Of a stretch of 64,000 nucleotides of DNA, positions 28,301 through 36,726 are shown piece after piece. A program made the position numbers and the translations under genes. Positions within the stretch are counted from its first letter, which is position 1. Each line of letters opens with the position of its first letter. The notes below the pieces were generated by a model. It made no database searches and was not told the DNA's origin. It saw nothing but the letters and a program-made list of their open reading frames with translations. This stretch comes from Lagopus muta (Eukaryota > Chordata > Aves > Galliformes > Phasianidae): assembly GCF_023343835.1 (NCBI RefSeq), contig NC_064435.1, positions 82,780,134 to 82,844,133 on the forward strand, read 5' to 3'.

Positions 28301-28725
28301 CCAGGCTTCACCCCGTCCCCGGCCCGGCCCTCCGCTGCCGCCATTCACCACGTGTGCCGCCCCTCGCCCGGCGGAAGGCGCACGGAGCGACCCCAAGGCC
28401 TCCCCGGCCCGGCCGCCTCCCGGCGCCACGTCAACGGGGGAAGAGGCGGGCTGGGAGACGCCGCGCAGGGCCAGGCCAGGCCGAGCCGAGCCGTGCCGTG
28501 CCGGCCCTCCCGGCGCTCCGATACCCACCACGGGGCGAAGAACATGACGAAGTGCGGGGCGGCGGCGGCGCCGTGCCGCAGCATCTCGGCGCTGTAGAGG
28601 TGCCGCGCGTGCGGGTCCGCCTCCGGCTCCGGCTCGGCCCGCACCGACCCTCCGCAAAGCACGGGGCCGAGCGCGGCCCAGGCGAGCAGGCGGCACCAGG
28701 CCGGGCCGGAGCGCAGCGAAGCCAT
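10232..28725 (-). CDS. TXNDC5: TXNDC5 (ERp46/endoPDI), ER thioredoxin-domain protein, complete in ten exons
   Basis: The joined minus-strand exons are 28529-28725, 24158-24307, 23032-23137, 22267-22363, 20344-20459, 18279-18365, 16471-16611, 13925-14007, 10957-11086 and 10232-10354. They total 1230 bases, or 409 residues plus TAA, and every junction keeps frame with GT-AG introns. Residues 1-30 form a signal peptide (Arg, then a Leu/Ala-rich core, ending near SVRA). Three thioredoxin domains follow, with CGHC active sites at about residues 67-70, 195-198 and 327-330. Each has the cis-Pro block RGYPT. Pro/Glu-rich linkers occur near residues 151-168 and 275-298. The C-terminus is RDEL, an ER-retrieval signal. 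The family are luminal protein disulfide isomerases and oxidases; the human protein is about 432 residues. The start at 28725 has a strong context (GCTGCCATGG) and opens directly onto the signal peptide. Confidence 0.97.
10957..11086 (-). CDS. TXNDC5: TXNDC5 coding exon 9 (third active site)
   Basis: The exon begins with the last base of a Trp codon, then [20 protein letters not shown] and the AEVDC strand, ending at NRFS before GTAAGT. It supplies the third CGHC redox motif. A frame open beyond the donor is intronic. Confidence 0.97.
13925..14007 (-). CDS. TXNDC5: TXNDC5 coding exon 8 (start of third thioredoxin domain)
   Basis: It encodes [18 protein letters not shown], then ITFIKFYAP and TG of the Trp codon, with GTAAGT donor. 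The acceptor is a tandem CAGCAG: the upstream AG would give start 14010 and one extra Gln. I chose 14007 because it gives the usual linker-to-domain transition, but both keep frame. Confidence 0.94.
14005..14013 (-). promoter_or_regulatory. TXNDC5: NAGNAG tandem splice acceptor at TXNDC5 exon 8
   Basis: The minus strand reads TTTTTCAGCAGGCT. Both AGs sit after the same pyrimidine-rich run three bases apart, so splicing could include or skip a single Gln codon between residues 298 and 299. Both AGs have C at -3, a configuration often spliced both ways. Confidence 0.6.
15566..15647. repeat. AT-rich simple repeat
   Basis: An almost pure A/T tract built of TATAAATA-like units, in TXNDC5 intron 7. 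It is likely variable in length and prone to unwinding; nothing more can be said. Confidence 0.85.
16471..16611 (-). CDS. TXNDC5: TXNDC5 coding exon 7 (end of domain 2 and linker)
   Basis: Forty-seven codons: [17 protein letters not shown] is the last helix region of the second thioredoxin domain. A low-complexity Pro/Glu/Ala/Thr linker ending PAEPTQAE follows, then GTAAGT. The acceptor TTGATAATTGTAG has a poor pyrimidine tract, and a mariner-like repeat begins 50 bases further into the intron. Confidence 0.96.
16661..16990 (-). mobile_element. Mariner-like (Galluhop-type) DNA transposon remnant
   Basis: At 16661 the sequence TAGGTCGCTCCAAAAGTAAT begins, followed by GCCTCCTATTTATT. I recognise this as the terminal inverted repeat of the chicken Galluhop/Mariner1 family next to its TA target. 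Reading the minus strand toward that end, the sequence matches the family's transposase-derived interior, with [14 protein letters not shown] (compare the HTH-region phrase TVRRWV), then [11 protein letters not shown]. The frame is shortened and no full transposase can be present. I could not place the other end, so the border at about 16990 is approximate. It lies within TXNDC5 intron 6. Confidence 0.75.
18279..18365 (-). CDS. TXNDC5: TXNDC5 coding exon 6
   Basis: Twenty-nine codons from [20 protein letters not shown] to FRNGEK, the central strand and cis-Pro loop of the second thioredoxin domain. It is flanked by AACGTAG acceptor and GTGAGT donor, both in phase 0. Confidence 0.97.
20344..20459 (-). 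CDS. TXNDC5: TXNDC5 coding exon 5 (second active site)
   Basis: It begins with two bases completing Gly, then [20 protein letters not shown] and onward to SETVKIGK, with GTGGGT donor. The whole FAPWCGHC active site lies within one exon, unlike domains 1 and 3, where an intron splits the Trp codon. Confidence 0.97.
22267..22363 (-). CDS. TXNDC5: TXNDC5 coding exon 4 (linker, start of domain 2)
   Basis: It encodes [17 protein letters not shown], an acidic Pro-rich linker, then [16 protein letters not shown], the opening strand and helix of domain 2. The Gly codon is split after one base and the donor is GTAACC. A frame open past the donor is intronic. Confidence 0.95.
23032..23137 (-). CDS. 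TXNDC5: TXNDC5 coding exon 3
   Basis: One base completes a Thr codon, then [18 protein letters not shown] and [17 protein letters not shown] close the first thioredoxin domain. The acceptor is CCTTTAG and the donor GTAAGT. It was too short for a simple ORF search and was found by joining frames. Confidence 0.96.
24158..24307 (-). CDS. TXNDC5: TXNDC5 coding exon 2 (first active site)
   Basis: It begins with the final G of the Trp codon, then [18 protein letters not shown] and the VVKVDC strand, ending GVRGYP with the first two bases of Thr before GTAAGT. It is also the exon a readthrough from BLOC1S5 would most likely enter. Confidence 0.97.
24308..28056 (-). other. TXNDC5: TXNDC5 intron 1, distal part
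   Basis: The 4221-bp first intron runs from 24308 to 28528. Its AT-rich part holds a run of 19 A at 27488-27506 and no recognised coding sequence. Open frames around 26.7-27.3 kb occur on both strands without recognisable similarity, so I do not call a gene. Confidence 0.6.
27488..27506 (+). repeat. Poly(A) run, 19 bases
   Basis: An uninterrupted A run on the plus strand (T run on the TXNDC5 strand), within intron 1. It could be the tail of an old retroposon, but no recognisable element body precedes it. Confidence 0.8.
28426..28433 (-). promoter_or_regulatory. TXNDC5: UPRE-like ATF6/XBP1 motif in TXNDC5 intron 1
   Basis: The minus strand reads TGACGTGG, the core of the unfolded-protein-response element, 96 bases after the end of exon 1 and inside the CpG island. 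ER-stress control would fit an ER oxidoreductase. An eight-base match is weak evidence on its own. Confidence 0.35.
28529..28725 (-). CDS. TXNDC5: TXNDC5 coding exon 1 (signal peptide)
   Basis: The ATG is the complement of 28723-28725. The exon encodes [16 protein letters not shown] with a hydrophobic core, then acidic EPEPEAD, and runs to MFFAPW, where the Trp codon is cut after TG before the GTGGGT donor. An in-frame ATG at 28833 would add 36 Arg/Gly-rich residues ahead of the signal peptide and is rejected as start. Confidence 0.94.
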
Positions 28726-30327
28726 GGCAGCGACGAGGCAGCGAGCAGCGAAAAGCCCCGGGCGGCCGCCGCCGCCTCCCTCCCTGCCCGCCCGCCGCCG
28801 CCGGCCCCGCCCTCTGTGCCGCCCGCCCCGCAACCCTTCGCTCCGGCACCGGGCTGCGTGGGGAAGTGGAGCGGGTGAAAAGCGACGCGTTTGCGAGAGC
28901 CGTCGCTAAGAGCTCACAGTAATCGCAGAGAGGGCAAAAAATGAAAGCTACGCCTAATTTTATTTCCAACGTTCAAATTAGCCTTGAAAGGTACGGCCTC
29001 TTCCAAAAATCTTTGTAAGTGAAGCGGTTGCAAAATACTGGTACTGTGTTTACCACCAAGCTTGAAAAAAAAGCCAGCTGGGATAGTCCAGTGCATTAAC
29101 CTGTACCACATTAAGTACCAGTCTACTAACTTTCTCTTCAAACGAGTTTATCTTCCCTTATTTCTGTACTGACCAACTTCAGTGACTGAATAATCATTAA
29201 TTCAAAAAGAAAAAGGAGAAATGTAGATTATCCCCCCTCTTCAGCATATGAAAAAGTACCAACAAAACCCCGTAGGCAAAAATAGCAATACAGAGAGGGT
29301 GAGAATGAGTAATTCTAAGTCTTTGAAGAGCCATGTCTCGATACCAACAGGTGAGCTCTCCAACCACAGGCAGCACCTTCTCAAGTTATTTTTCATGCGA
29401 GGTTATTTTCGTTGTTTCACTCTGTACATCTAGCACGTTTAAAAATAGGCTTTTTCATTAAATTAAGCATTTCTATGACCTTAATTAAATAATAGGTTAG
29501 TGAAAAGCCATTTTAAAATCATTTTTAATAAATTCGTAAATCCCCTGCAGTGCAGTAAGATATAGATCACATAAAAATGACAGAAATAAATACAGTATTA
29601 CTTTCAGATGTAGTAGAAATAGAAGTACGGTTCATAATTCCCAGGGTGAGCAGGAGAGCCGAGGCAGGTCACAGCTGAGCTCTCTTTAATCAGCAAGAAG
29701 TGCGGCTAGGTCAGAACTGCCAATAAGAATGAATCTGCCTTTGCAATTACCTCATTCCTCTCCGTAAAATGCTAATAAAATTGATATTGATAATGTAAAT
29801 CAGTGTTTCCAGCTTGCTGATTTAGAACTTGATTAAAATCAAATTGCTCCAGCCCTCTGCTCCCTCTGCCTCTGGAGCTGATGAACTTTATTTTCAGCTC
29901 TTGCCCTCCTCCCATTAACTGTGTTAGTACACAGCAGAGCTGGGGGAGAATAGCAGCCACAGCTTTGTAGTTCTTCATAGGACCCCCACAGAGGTCTCAC
30001 CCATCCCAAACCATAATCACATCCCATCACGCAAGGTAAATGTGTGCCAGATAAGCATGAATAAGACTTCAGCCAGTCAACAACATCCATTTCCCTCTCC
30101 CTTTCTGCCATCTCCATGCTGCATCACCTCTGAAGGCAGCACACAGTACCACCTCACCTCTTGCTTCTCCAGCCCCCACCTCCTGTGCTCCAGGCATTCC
30201 CCAAGGATGATCCATTACAGCTGCAAGTCACTGACACCCGGGAGCTGTTGTTCTTCGCAGACATGATCCCACCATGGGACAGCTGAGCTGGCAGGACCTG
30301 GGAGAAGGGTCCTGAAGACAGAATGAC

Positions 30328-30432
30328 AGAACCACAGAATGGCCTGCGTTGGAAGGGACCCCAAGGATCATGAGTCTACAATCCCCCTGCCGCAAGCTGG
30401 GCCACCAACCTCCCCATTTAATACTAGACCAG
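30328..30432 (-). repeat. CR1 LINE 3'-end fragment
   Basis: Starts ATGACAGAACCACAGAATGG, followed by GTTGGAAGGGACCCCAAGGA and a CCCCCTGCCGC block. This is the reverse complement of a CR1 3' end with a slightly mutated terminal repeat. Confidence 0.8.
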
Positions 30433-30649
30433 ATAAAGAGTTGCCAGGAGCTGTTACCTCTTCTTAGGGAGAGATTAGCAGCAACAGGTCATGATTGCTG
30501 CAATTGCTTCTTGCTGATCAGCAGTTAGCAGTGTCTAATCTTTGGATGCAGACAGTTATTGCTGGCTCTGACTCTCATAGCCTTCTATAAGCCCTGCACA
30601 TGCACCCCAGTCCCAATCTCCTAACCTCTTCTCACGCCTGGAAACACAA

Positions 30650-30965
30650 CTCATAGAATATCCTGAGTTAGAAGGAGTCCCCCAGCATCACTGAATCCAT
30701 CTTCTGGCTCCACACTGGACCACCTAAAATCCAAACTGGACAACAGCATTGTCCAAATACTTCCTGAACTCCAGGAGCCTGTTCCATGCCCACTGCCCTC
30801 TGGTGAAAAACCATTTCCTAACCCCCAGCTGCTCCTGCTTGATGCAGCTCCATGCCGTTCCCTCAGGCCCTGTCGCTGTCGCACACAGCAGAGCTCAACG
30901 CTGCCCTTCCGTTCCCTGCGAGGAGCTACAGCCGCCATCAGGGCTGCAGCTCTCCTCAGCTCTGC
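30650..30965 (-). repeat. CR1 LINE fragment
   Basis: Starts CTCATAGAATATCCTGAGTT, continues with CTGGCTCCACACTGGACCAC, a CTGTTCCATGCCCACTGCCC block and CCCTCAGGCCCTGTCGCTGT. This is the normal order of CR1 3'-end segments in reverse orientation. It is a separate, more diverged copy from the one 220 bases to its left. Confidence 0.8.
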
Positions 30966-33900
30966 TCTGGGGAACTCACCCTGGGATCTTTGTAGGCTGC
31001 ATGGTGTGCAGAGGAGCAGTCCTTATACAGCTCACTCCTGCCTGCTGCTTTGCCCTGCAGAGTTAGCACGCTATCAACAAGTTATTTATCCACGTGTGGA
31101 GGTTGGCCAGGAGGTGTACTTGGTGGGCAACATGTAGTCAGAGAGAATATACATGGCATAAGAGTGGAACCTGGGCCTGGCAAGGAGCTCAGAAGTCACA
31201 GCAATTAGTCCTTGTAACACCATCCTATGAGCCTGTTTGTAAACTTTCTTAGCTCAATTTTAAGATGACTGAGAGATTTTTGCCTACGCTACTCTGAAAG
31301 TTAATTCCTTGCCTATGATTATGAACATTTTTCAAAGGCAGCCTTTACTTATTGTTGACTTGTACCAGATCATTCCTATGTCAGCATTGGCCATTAGACA
31401 AAATACTCTTTGCCTCTTACTGATAGTGTCTGGAGGTAGAGACGGCATCCTTTCTCAGCTTTCTTTCTGCTAGGCTAAACAAGCCAACATCTCCCACACA
31501 TTCACAAATGCTGTCCCAGAGATCTTCCGCACAAACCAGACCAGCAAATAAAAAATAAGCCATCCTTTCTTCCATTCACGCAGCTGAGCAGTGAATGCTT
31601 TGTAATACCTGTACATCTTAGTCTCCTTATCCCTGATGTTAAATGTATCCCTAAAATGTGATTAGTATCTTATCTAAGAGTTCGTCTGTGTTGTAGATGT
31701 TTCGCCTTCCATTCATGTCACAGACAACTAGTTCCATGTTATCGTCGTCACTTAAAAAGATGATGTTATGTATGCATCACTTTGCATATGTTTTTCGTTT
31801 GTTTTGGTTTGGTATGTTTTATTTTAATGTATTTTCTTGCTGGCAACCTAAGCAACCTACAGCAAGTGACTGGCTTGCTCCCAGAAATAGGTGCTCTGCA
31901 AACCAAAGTTTGATTCACTCGTATGTGTGCCACACTTTTTCCTCTTCTATGTTACTCAATATAGATTTTTACCACCTAATATAGAGTTCTCCCCTTATTT
32001 GCAGGTGGGAGAAAATGACCCCTTAGAAGCAGTACTGTTGATCTATTTTCTTACACTTCTTCCTCACATCAATTTTCTTCAGTTTCAAGGACTTTGGTAC
32101 TACCAGGCTTGTTTTGTTAAGATCTTCCTGTTTCTGCAGTGTTTTACAATAGGAACTGAAGTTGTGTGAGCAGGGAATACTCATGATGAGAAATACTGAG
32201 GGAAAACAAGAATCTGCCTGAGACCCACAGGAAAGAAACACCAGAGGTGTCACCCGGTCCAGTTAATGAGTCATTTGAGCAGGAAAAGCTGAGCCTCAGG
32301 GTTTAAGATCTGCATTGGCCTAGCTTAGATTTGCTGTCTACTGTTATTTAGAAAGGTTTTAATTTCTTTATTTTTTCTTTTTTTCTTTTTTTAATGAAAA
32401 TGACATACGCACACTTCTTTGTTACATTCAGCTTTGAAGGAAATAACAGTCACCTTATAGAGCCGCTCTGACTCCTCAAAAACAGCCCTGTTCAATTCCT
32501 TCAGACAAAAATGTGGCTCCATGTTTTTTGCCTAAACCAAGATACTTTTTCCAGCATTTCTCCTCTTTTGTTTTTTTTTCTTTTATTCTTCTTTCCTCTT
32601 TCTGTTTTGGGGAATGTTCTAAAACTACTGGAGTTTTTTCCTCCCAGTCACAGTGGAAGACCAGACTGAATTTCCTTGATGTAGTGCCTCTTCACAGCAA
32701 TTGGCAGCAGTGGACAGTATTACAGCACAGCTGATTTCAAGATATCAGGGAACACCTAGAAAATCAGAGCAGCTTTTACTACACGTTGTACAGCCTAATA
32801 GCATACAAAATAAAGAGAAAAGTCAGTTTCAGTGTAGGCTACCAAACTGCACTGAGTCAGTGCATTGCTGCCATTTATTTTCACCTGTGACCCCTGTGAT
32901 TTACAGCAAACACAAGTTATTTTAGTGTGTCATCATATCTCAGGTGTTTCACTTAACTTGCCACATAAATGTCATTTTCTAATTTACATTCCACTGCTAA
33001 TTCTATCTATGATCCACACGAGAAAAGAAAAAGCCAAACTCATCTGTACAACCCCCTAAGAGACTTCCAATGCCCAGAATAGAGCATGTTGTATTTTGAC
33101 AGCTGTCCTTTGAATCCTAAAGCATAACCTCTCAGGGGAAAGAGCGTTACGTAATTTTAGTGACAGCACAATTGTCATTCAGCTAGAAAGAAGGATATTG
33201 TGATCTCAATGGAAAAGAAAAGTGACACTGCCATCTGTAAGCTGATAGCCCTTTTTCTTTGGTAATTTGTACCTCTCGTGAAGGGTTGGGAGTGGAAATT
33301 ATTACAAGCTGTTGAAGAAAATGACATCATTTTGCCACCCACAAAACACAAGGAGTTTGACAACCCAGCAAATGGCACACCAGAAAGGAAGGAGCAATCC
33401 AACTGTATGGAAGATCTCTTGCTTCTGGAGGAAACGTGTTCTCATTGTGATGGCCGTCCACCATCTCTGTGGGACTCTGACCACTACGGCCACAGAACCC
33501 AGCTTCAATAGCTCCAGCAGCTGCAGAAAAGGAGGACATAATTGATGGAAACGCTACTCTCTCCATGGTCTTCAGATTCCTTTGGTTTGGTCAAATGAAC
33601 CGGATTTTTCTTTTGGGCAATTTACTTTCAATTGTAAGTCACAACACTACAAAATTAATAAACAGGGAAATTCAGTTATGCAATTAGAAGTTGCTGGGAA
33701 GAATAGCAAAATATAGATTGAAGATTTCATGGATCATAAAGAAAGAATTTCCTGTCTGTTAATTTTGCAGCTGCTTTAATGAATTCCCCTTGACGATGGA
33801 ATACTGGAGGCTATTTTTTTCCATGGTTGAATTCTCTTCCATTACATGGCACACACCCTCTTAAGTAACCTGCAGCTGCTTTTATCTGCCACTACTAATA

Positions 33901-35301
33901 TTGGTCCATTGTAATGCCTGACACATTACACAGCCCCTGTGATTTCTCAGTGTACCCTGAATGAAACCAGCTTGAAGCACAAGAAATGGGGGCTGCATGC
34001 AGGAGCAGAATTTTGGATACTTGAGATATCCAGAAGGTGAACAAAGTTTTGAAGGAAAAACATACTTGTGTAGACCGTTACTCATTTGTGGTTTCTGGCC
34101 AGTTCCACATGCAATACAGTAAGAAAACTGTTTTTAATTATTTTTTAATCAGCACTTTCTCCCTGATTTGTTTTGTACCCATTTGGTGGCTCGTAACCAG
34201 GACCAGCATACTCTAATATCCACCCAAGGAAAAGCTGGACTCTGAGGTTGTTCTTTTGAAGCCAGATGCAATTTAGGGGACAAATAAGGGCAATTTCTTT
34301 TCCTTCATTTTCTTTTCAGAACTGCAGCACCACCTCTCTTTAAAAAAGAAGTCTCAAAGGCATGGAGGACTATAATTCTAACTGACAGAGTTACCATTAC
34401 TTAACATTCAGTTTATGCTTCCAGTGTGTCATGTAATCTAATCTGGAAGTTTGGGAAGAGTAATCAACTTCTTTCCCCCTAACAGCTGATGTCAAATGCA
34501 ATATCTATAGTTTCACAGAAGTAGAGTGTACAGAGAATCAAGAATAAAGCAAACAGCCAATCTTTCACATGGGAGCGAGCCGAGTAGGATTTAAACAAGA
34601 GTGCCTTCTTTATGCATTTCACTCACTCCAAACTTGTCTCTTTGATTTCTGCAATCTACAGTTTTGCAGCTTTGGTGCAAGGAAGTTTTTCTCTCCAGCC
34701 AGCTTCGTTCTTTCTTTGTTTAGCTCTTTGTCATACTTCTTTGTACTTCTATTTCTAACTATTTCTCTTCTCTTGCTATGGAAGTCTTGTCCTTCAAAAT
34801 TTCATTCACTTTCTGGATATCTCAGATTAACTGAGAAGCTGCTGTACACCACATTATTTTATGGCTTAGAATATTAATTCTCTAGATACCGTATGATAAA
34901 TTAAAAAATAAAAATAAAAATAAGCAGCCACCGTAGTTAATACTGATTGTGTTTCTTTCCAAGGAGGCTAACATTCAACTCCCTTTCTATTTCACAAAAT
35001 TATTTCACAAAGCCATTCTAGACATTCAGATACATGACCTACTGGCCACATTCACAAAAGACAAAGGTGTCCAACAGGTTTTACTTCACATCACCAGAGG
35101 AACAGTGCTACGTTGAGAGGAAGAAAGTCTGGAGATAGTTTAATTGTTACTAAGAGAGAAAAGAGGAAGAGGAAAGGGAGGAGAAGATGGAACATACTGA
35201 AATATTTCCCTAAAAACATGAGAGAGAGAAATTTTGATGTATTAGAGAAATACATCAAAACACTGAGCACGTTAAGAGCTGTGACCAACACAGAGTCACA
35301 C

Positions 35302-35372
35302 ACAGGATCACAGAATGGCCAGGGTTGGAAGGGAACTCAAGGATCATGAATCTCCAACCCCCCTGCCACATT
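35302..35372 (-). repeat. Short CR1 LINE 3'-end fragment
   Basis: ACAGGATCACAGAATGGCC, then GGGTTGGAAGGGAACTCAAG and a CCAACCCCCCTGCC segment match the CR1 3' end in reverse orientation. Only about 70 bases remain. Confidence 0.75.
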
Positions 35373-36478
35373 ACAACTACTCTTTCATGAAATGGGAAAG
35401 GGGCTGTGATGGGATCTTGGGAGGTTGTTGTGAACACCTGGAGGCATTGTAGCTTCTCTTTTCTACTTGTTGTTTTGTTTCCTGTTGTTCTCCTTTGGCG
35501 TCCAAATGGTTTCCAAGCAGAGAGCTTGAAGAGCAGCAAGCACAGCTTTGCGCTTCTGCACTGCTCTCCCATGCACTAGCAACCAGAGGTTTGGGCATCA
35601 GTTATTGTAATGAGAAATATTAAACTGCTCTTTCCATAGAGAGCGTTTAGTCTTATCTAGAGAAACATGAGTGTGTTTCTAGTATAATTAGTATGCCAGA
35701 AAAGTATTAGATACCTATGTTTCTGATCTAAAGTTTCAGTAAATATGACCAAATCAGTGACTGTAGCTTTAGGCATTCAGCCAGAGCAAAACTAATTTTC
35801 CGTGCTGATGTTCTTGATGAAAAACTCAGATCTCTCTGTTTAACAAACCTAAGCATGTTATTTTTCTGTGAAGGCTCAGTTTGTGTGATAAAAACCAAAA
35901 CTACCTTTTCCTTGACTGCCATATTGCCAAAACCTATTGACTGTATGCATGCCTACTACTAACAAATATTAAATTAAATATTTTTTTCCTTGCTGTGAAT
36001 TTGAATGCAATTTGATAAAGCTCTTCATGCGGAAAAAAAAATAACAATAATATAATTAAGCAGTTCTAGCTCAACACATTTTGAACAATTTACTTTTTAT
36101 AGAAACTCTAAGCTACTAGCTGCTACTCCGGAATAGCATATTTGTCTTATTTTACTCTTTTAGACTGATCTACAGCAATTCCTTCTTCCTCAAGAAGCAT
36201 GAGAGGTGTTCTGAAAGCAAAGAACAGACAGCCAATCCCCTAGGTACAATGCAGGTTCTCACTGTGTCTGTACACTAGCGTGGCATCTTGCAGTCACTTT
36301 CACAGAGGCTGAAGCAGTGACATCACCACTGACTCAGAATGTTGTGCCTCTGACCTCTGAACAGCTTGCCCTAAGCTCTGTCTACTTTCTGCTTCCATGT
36401 CATGCAGAAGACAATGCTCTGTGAACTTCTGGCTGTGAAAAATTATCCAGGGAATCTTTAGCCAGTATGATACTTAGA

Positions 36479-36726
36479 ACGAGAGGTGATAGCATCAAGC
36501 TGTGGCAGGGGAGGATCAGGTTGAATATTAGGAAACATTTCTTCTCAAAAAGAGCGATGAGACACTGGCACAGCCTGCCCAGGGAGGTGGTGGAGTGACC
36601 GTACCTGGAGGTGCCCAAGAAATGGATGGATGTGGCACTGAGGAACATGGTTAGTGGTGGTGATGGAGATGGGCTAGTGGTTGGACTGAATGATCTTAGT
36701 GGTGTTTTCCAACCTTAATGATTGTG
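36479..36726 (+). repeat. CR1 LINE 3'-end fragment
   Basis: In plus orientation it runs from AGAGGTGATAGCATCAAGCT through CTGCCCAGGGAGGTGGTGGA to GACTGAATGATCTTAGTGGT and ends in TTAATGATTGTGTG, a decayed terminal repeat. It is a 5'-truncated copy of about 250 bases. Confidence 0.9.

Larger units (their letters stand above)
28057..28870 (-). promoter_or_regulatory. TXNDC5: CpG island with TXNDC5 promoter and 5' UTR
   Basis: Base composition changes sharply from AT-rich surroundings to dense CpG and GC-rich sequence over about 800 bases covering exon 1, its upstream flank and the first 470 bases of intron 1. GC-box-like CCCGCCC motifs lie at about 28787-28830, upstream of the ATG. No TATA box is evident, which suits a housekeeping-type, dispersed-start promoter. 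Long open frames here reflect low stop-codon density. Confidence 0.85.

Noticed and set aside
28726..28833. Upstream in-frame ATG for TXNDC5 at 28833
   Set aside because: It would place 36 Arg/Gly-rich residues before the signal peptide. The ATG at 28725 has a strong context and begins the typical N-terminus.
28084..28878. 264-codon plus-strand frame and 235/162-codon minus frames at 28.1-29.0 kb
   Set aside because: They lie in the CpG island where stop codons are rare. Only the TXNDC5 exon 1 portion has a signal peptide, homology and a splice site.
33278..33511. 77-codon plus frame (EENDIILPPTKHKEFDNP)
   Set aside because: It looks protein-like in composition, but I recognise no family, and an overlapping minus frame of similar size exists.
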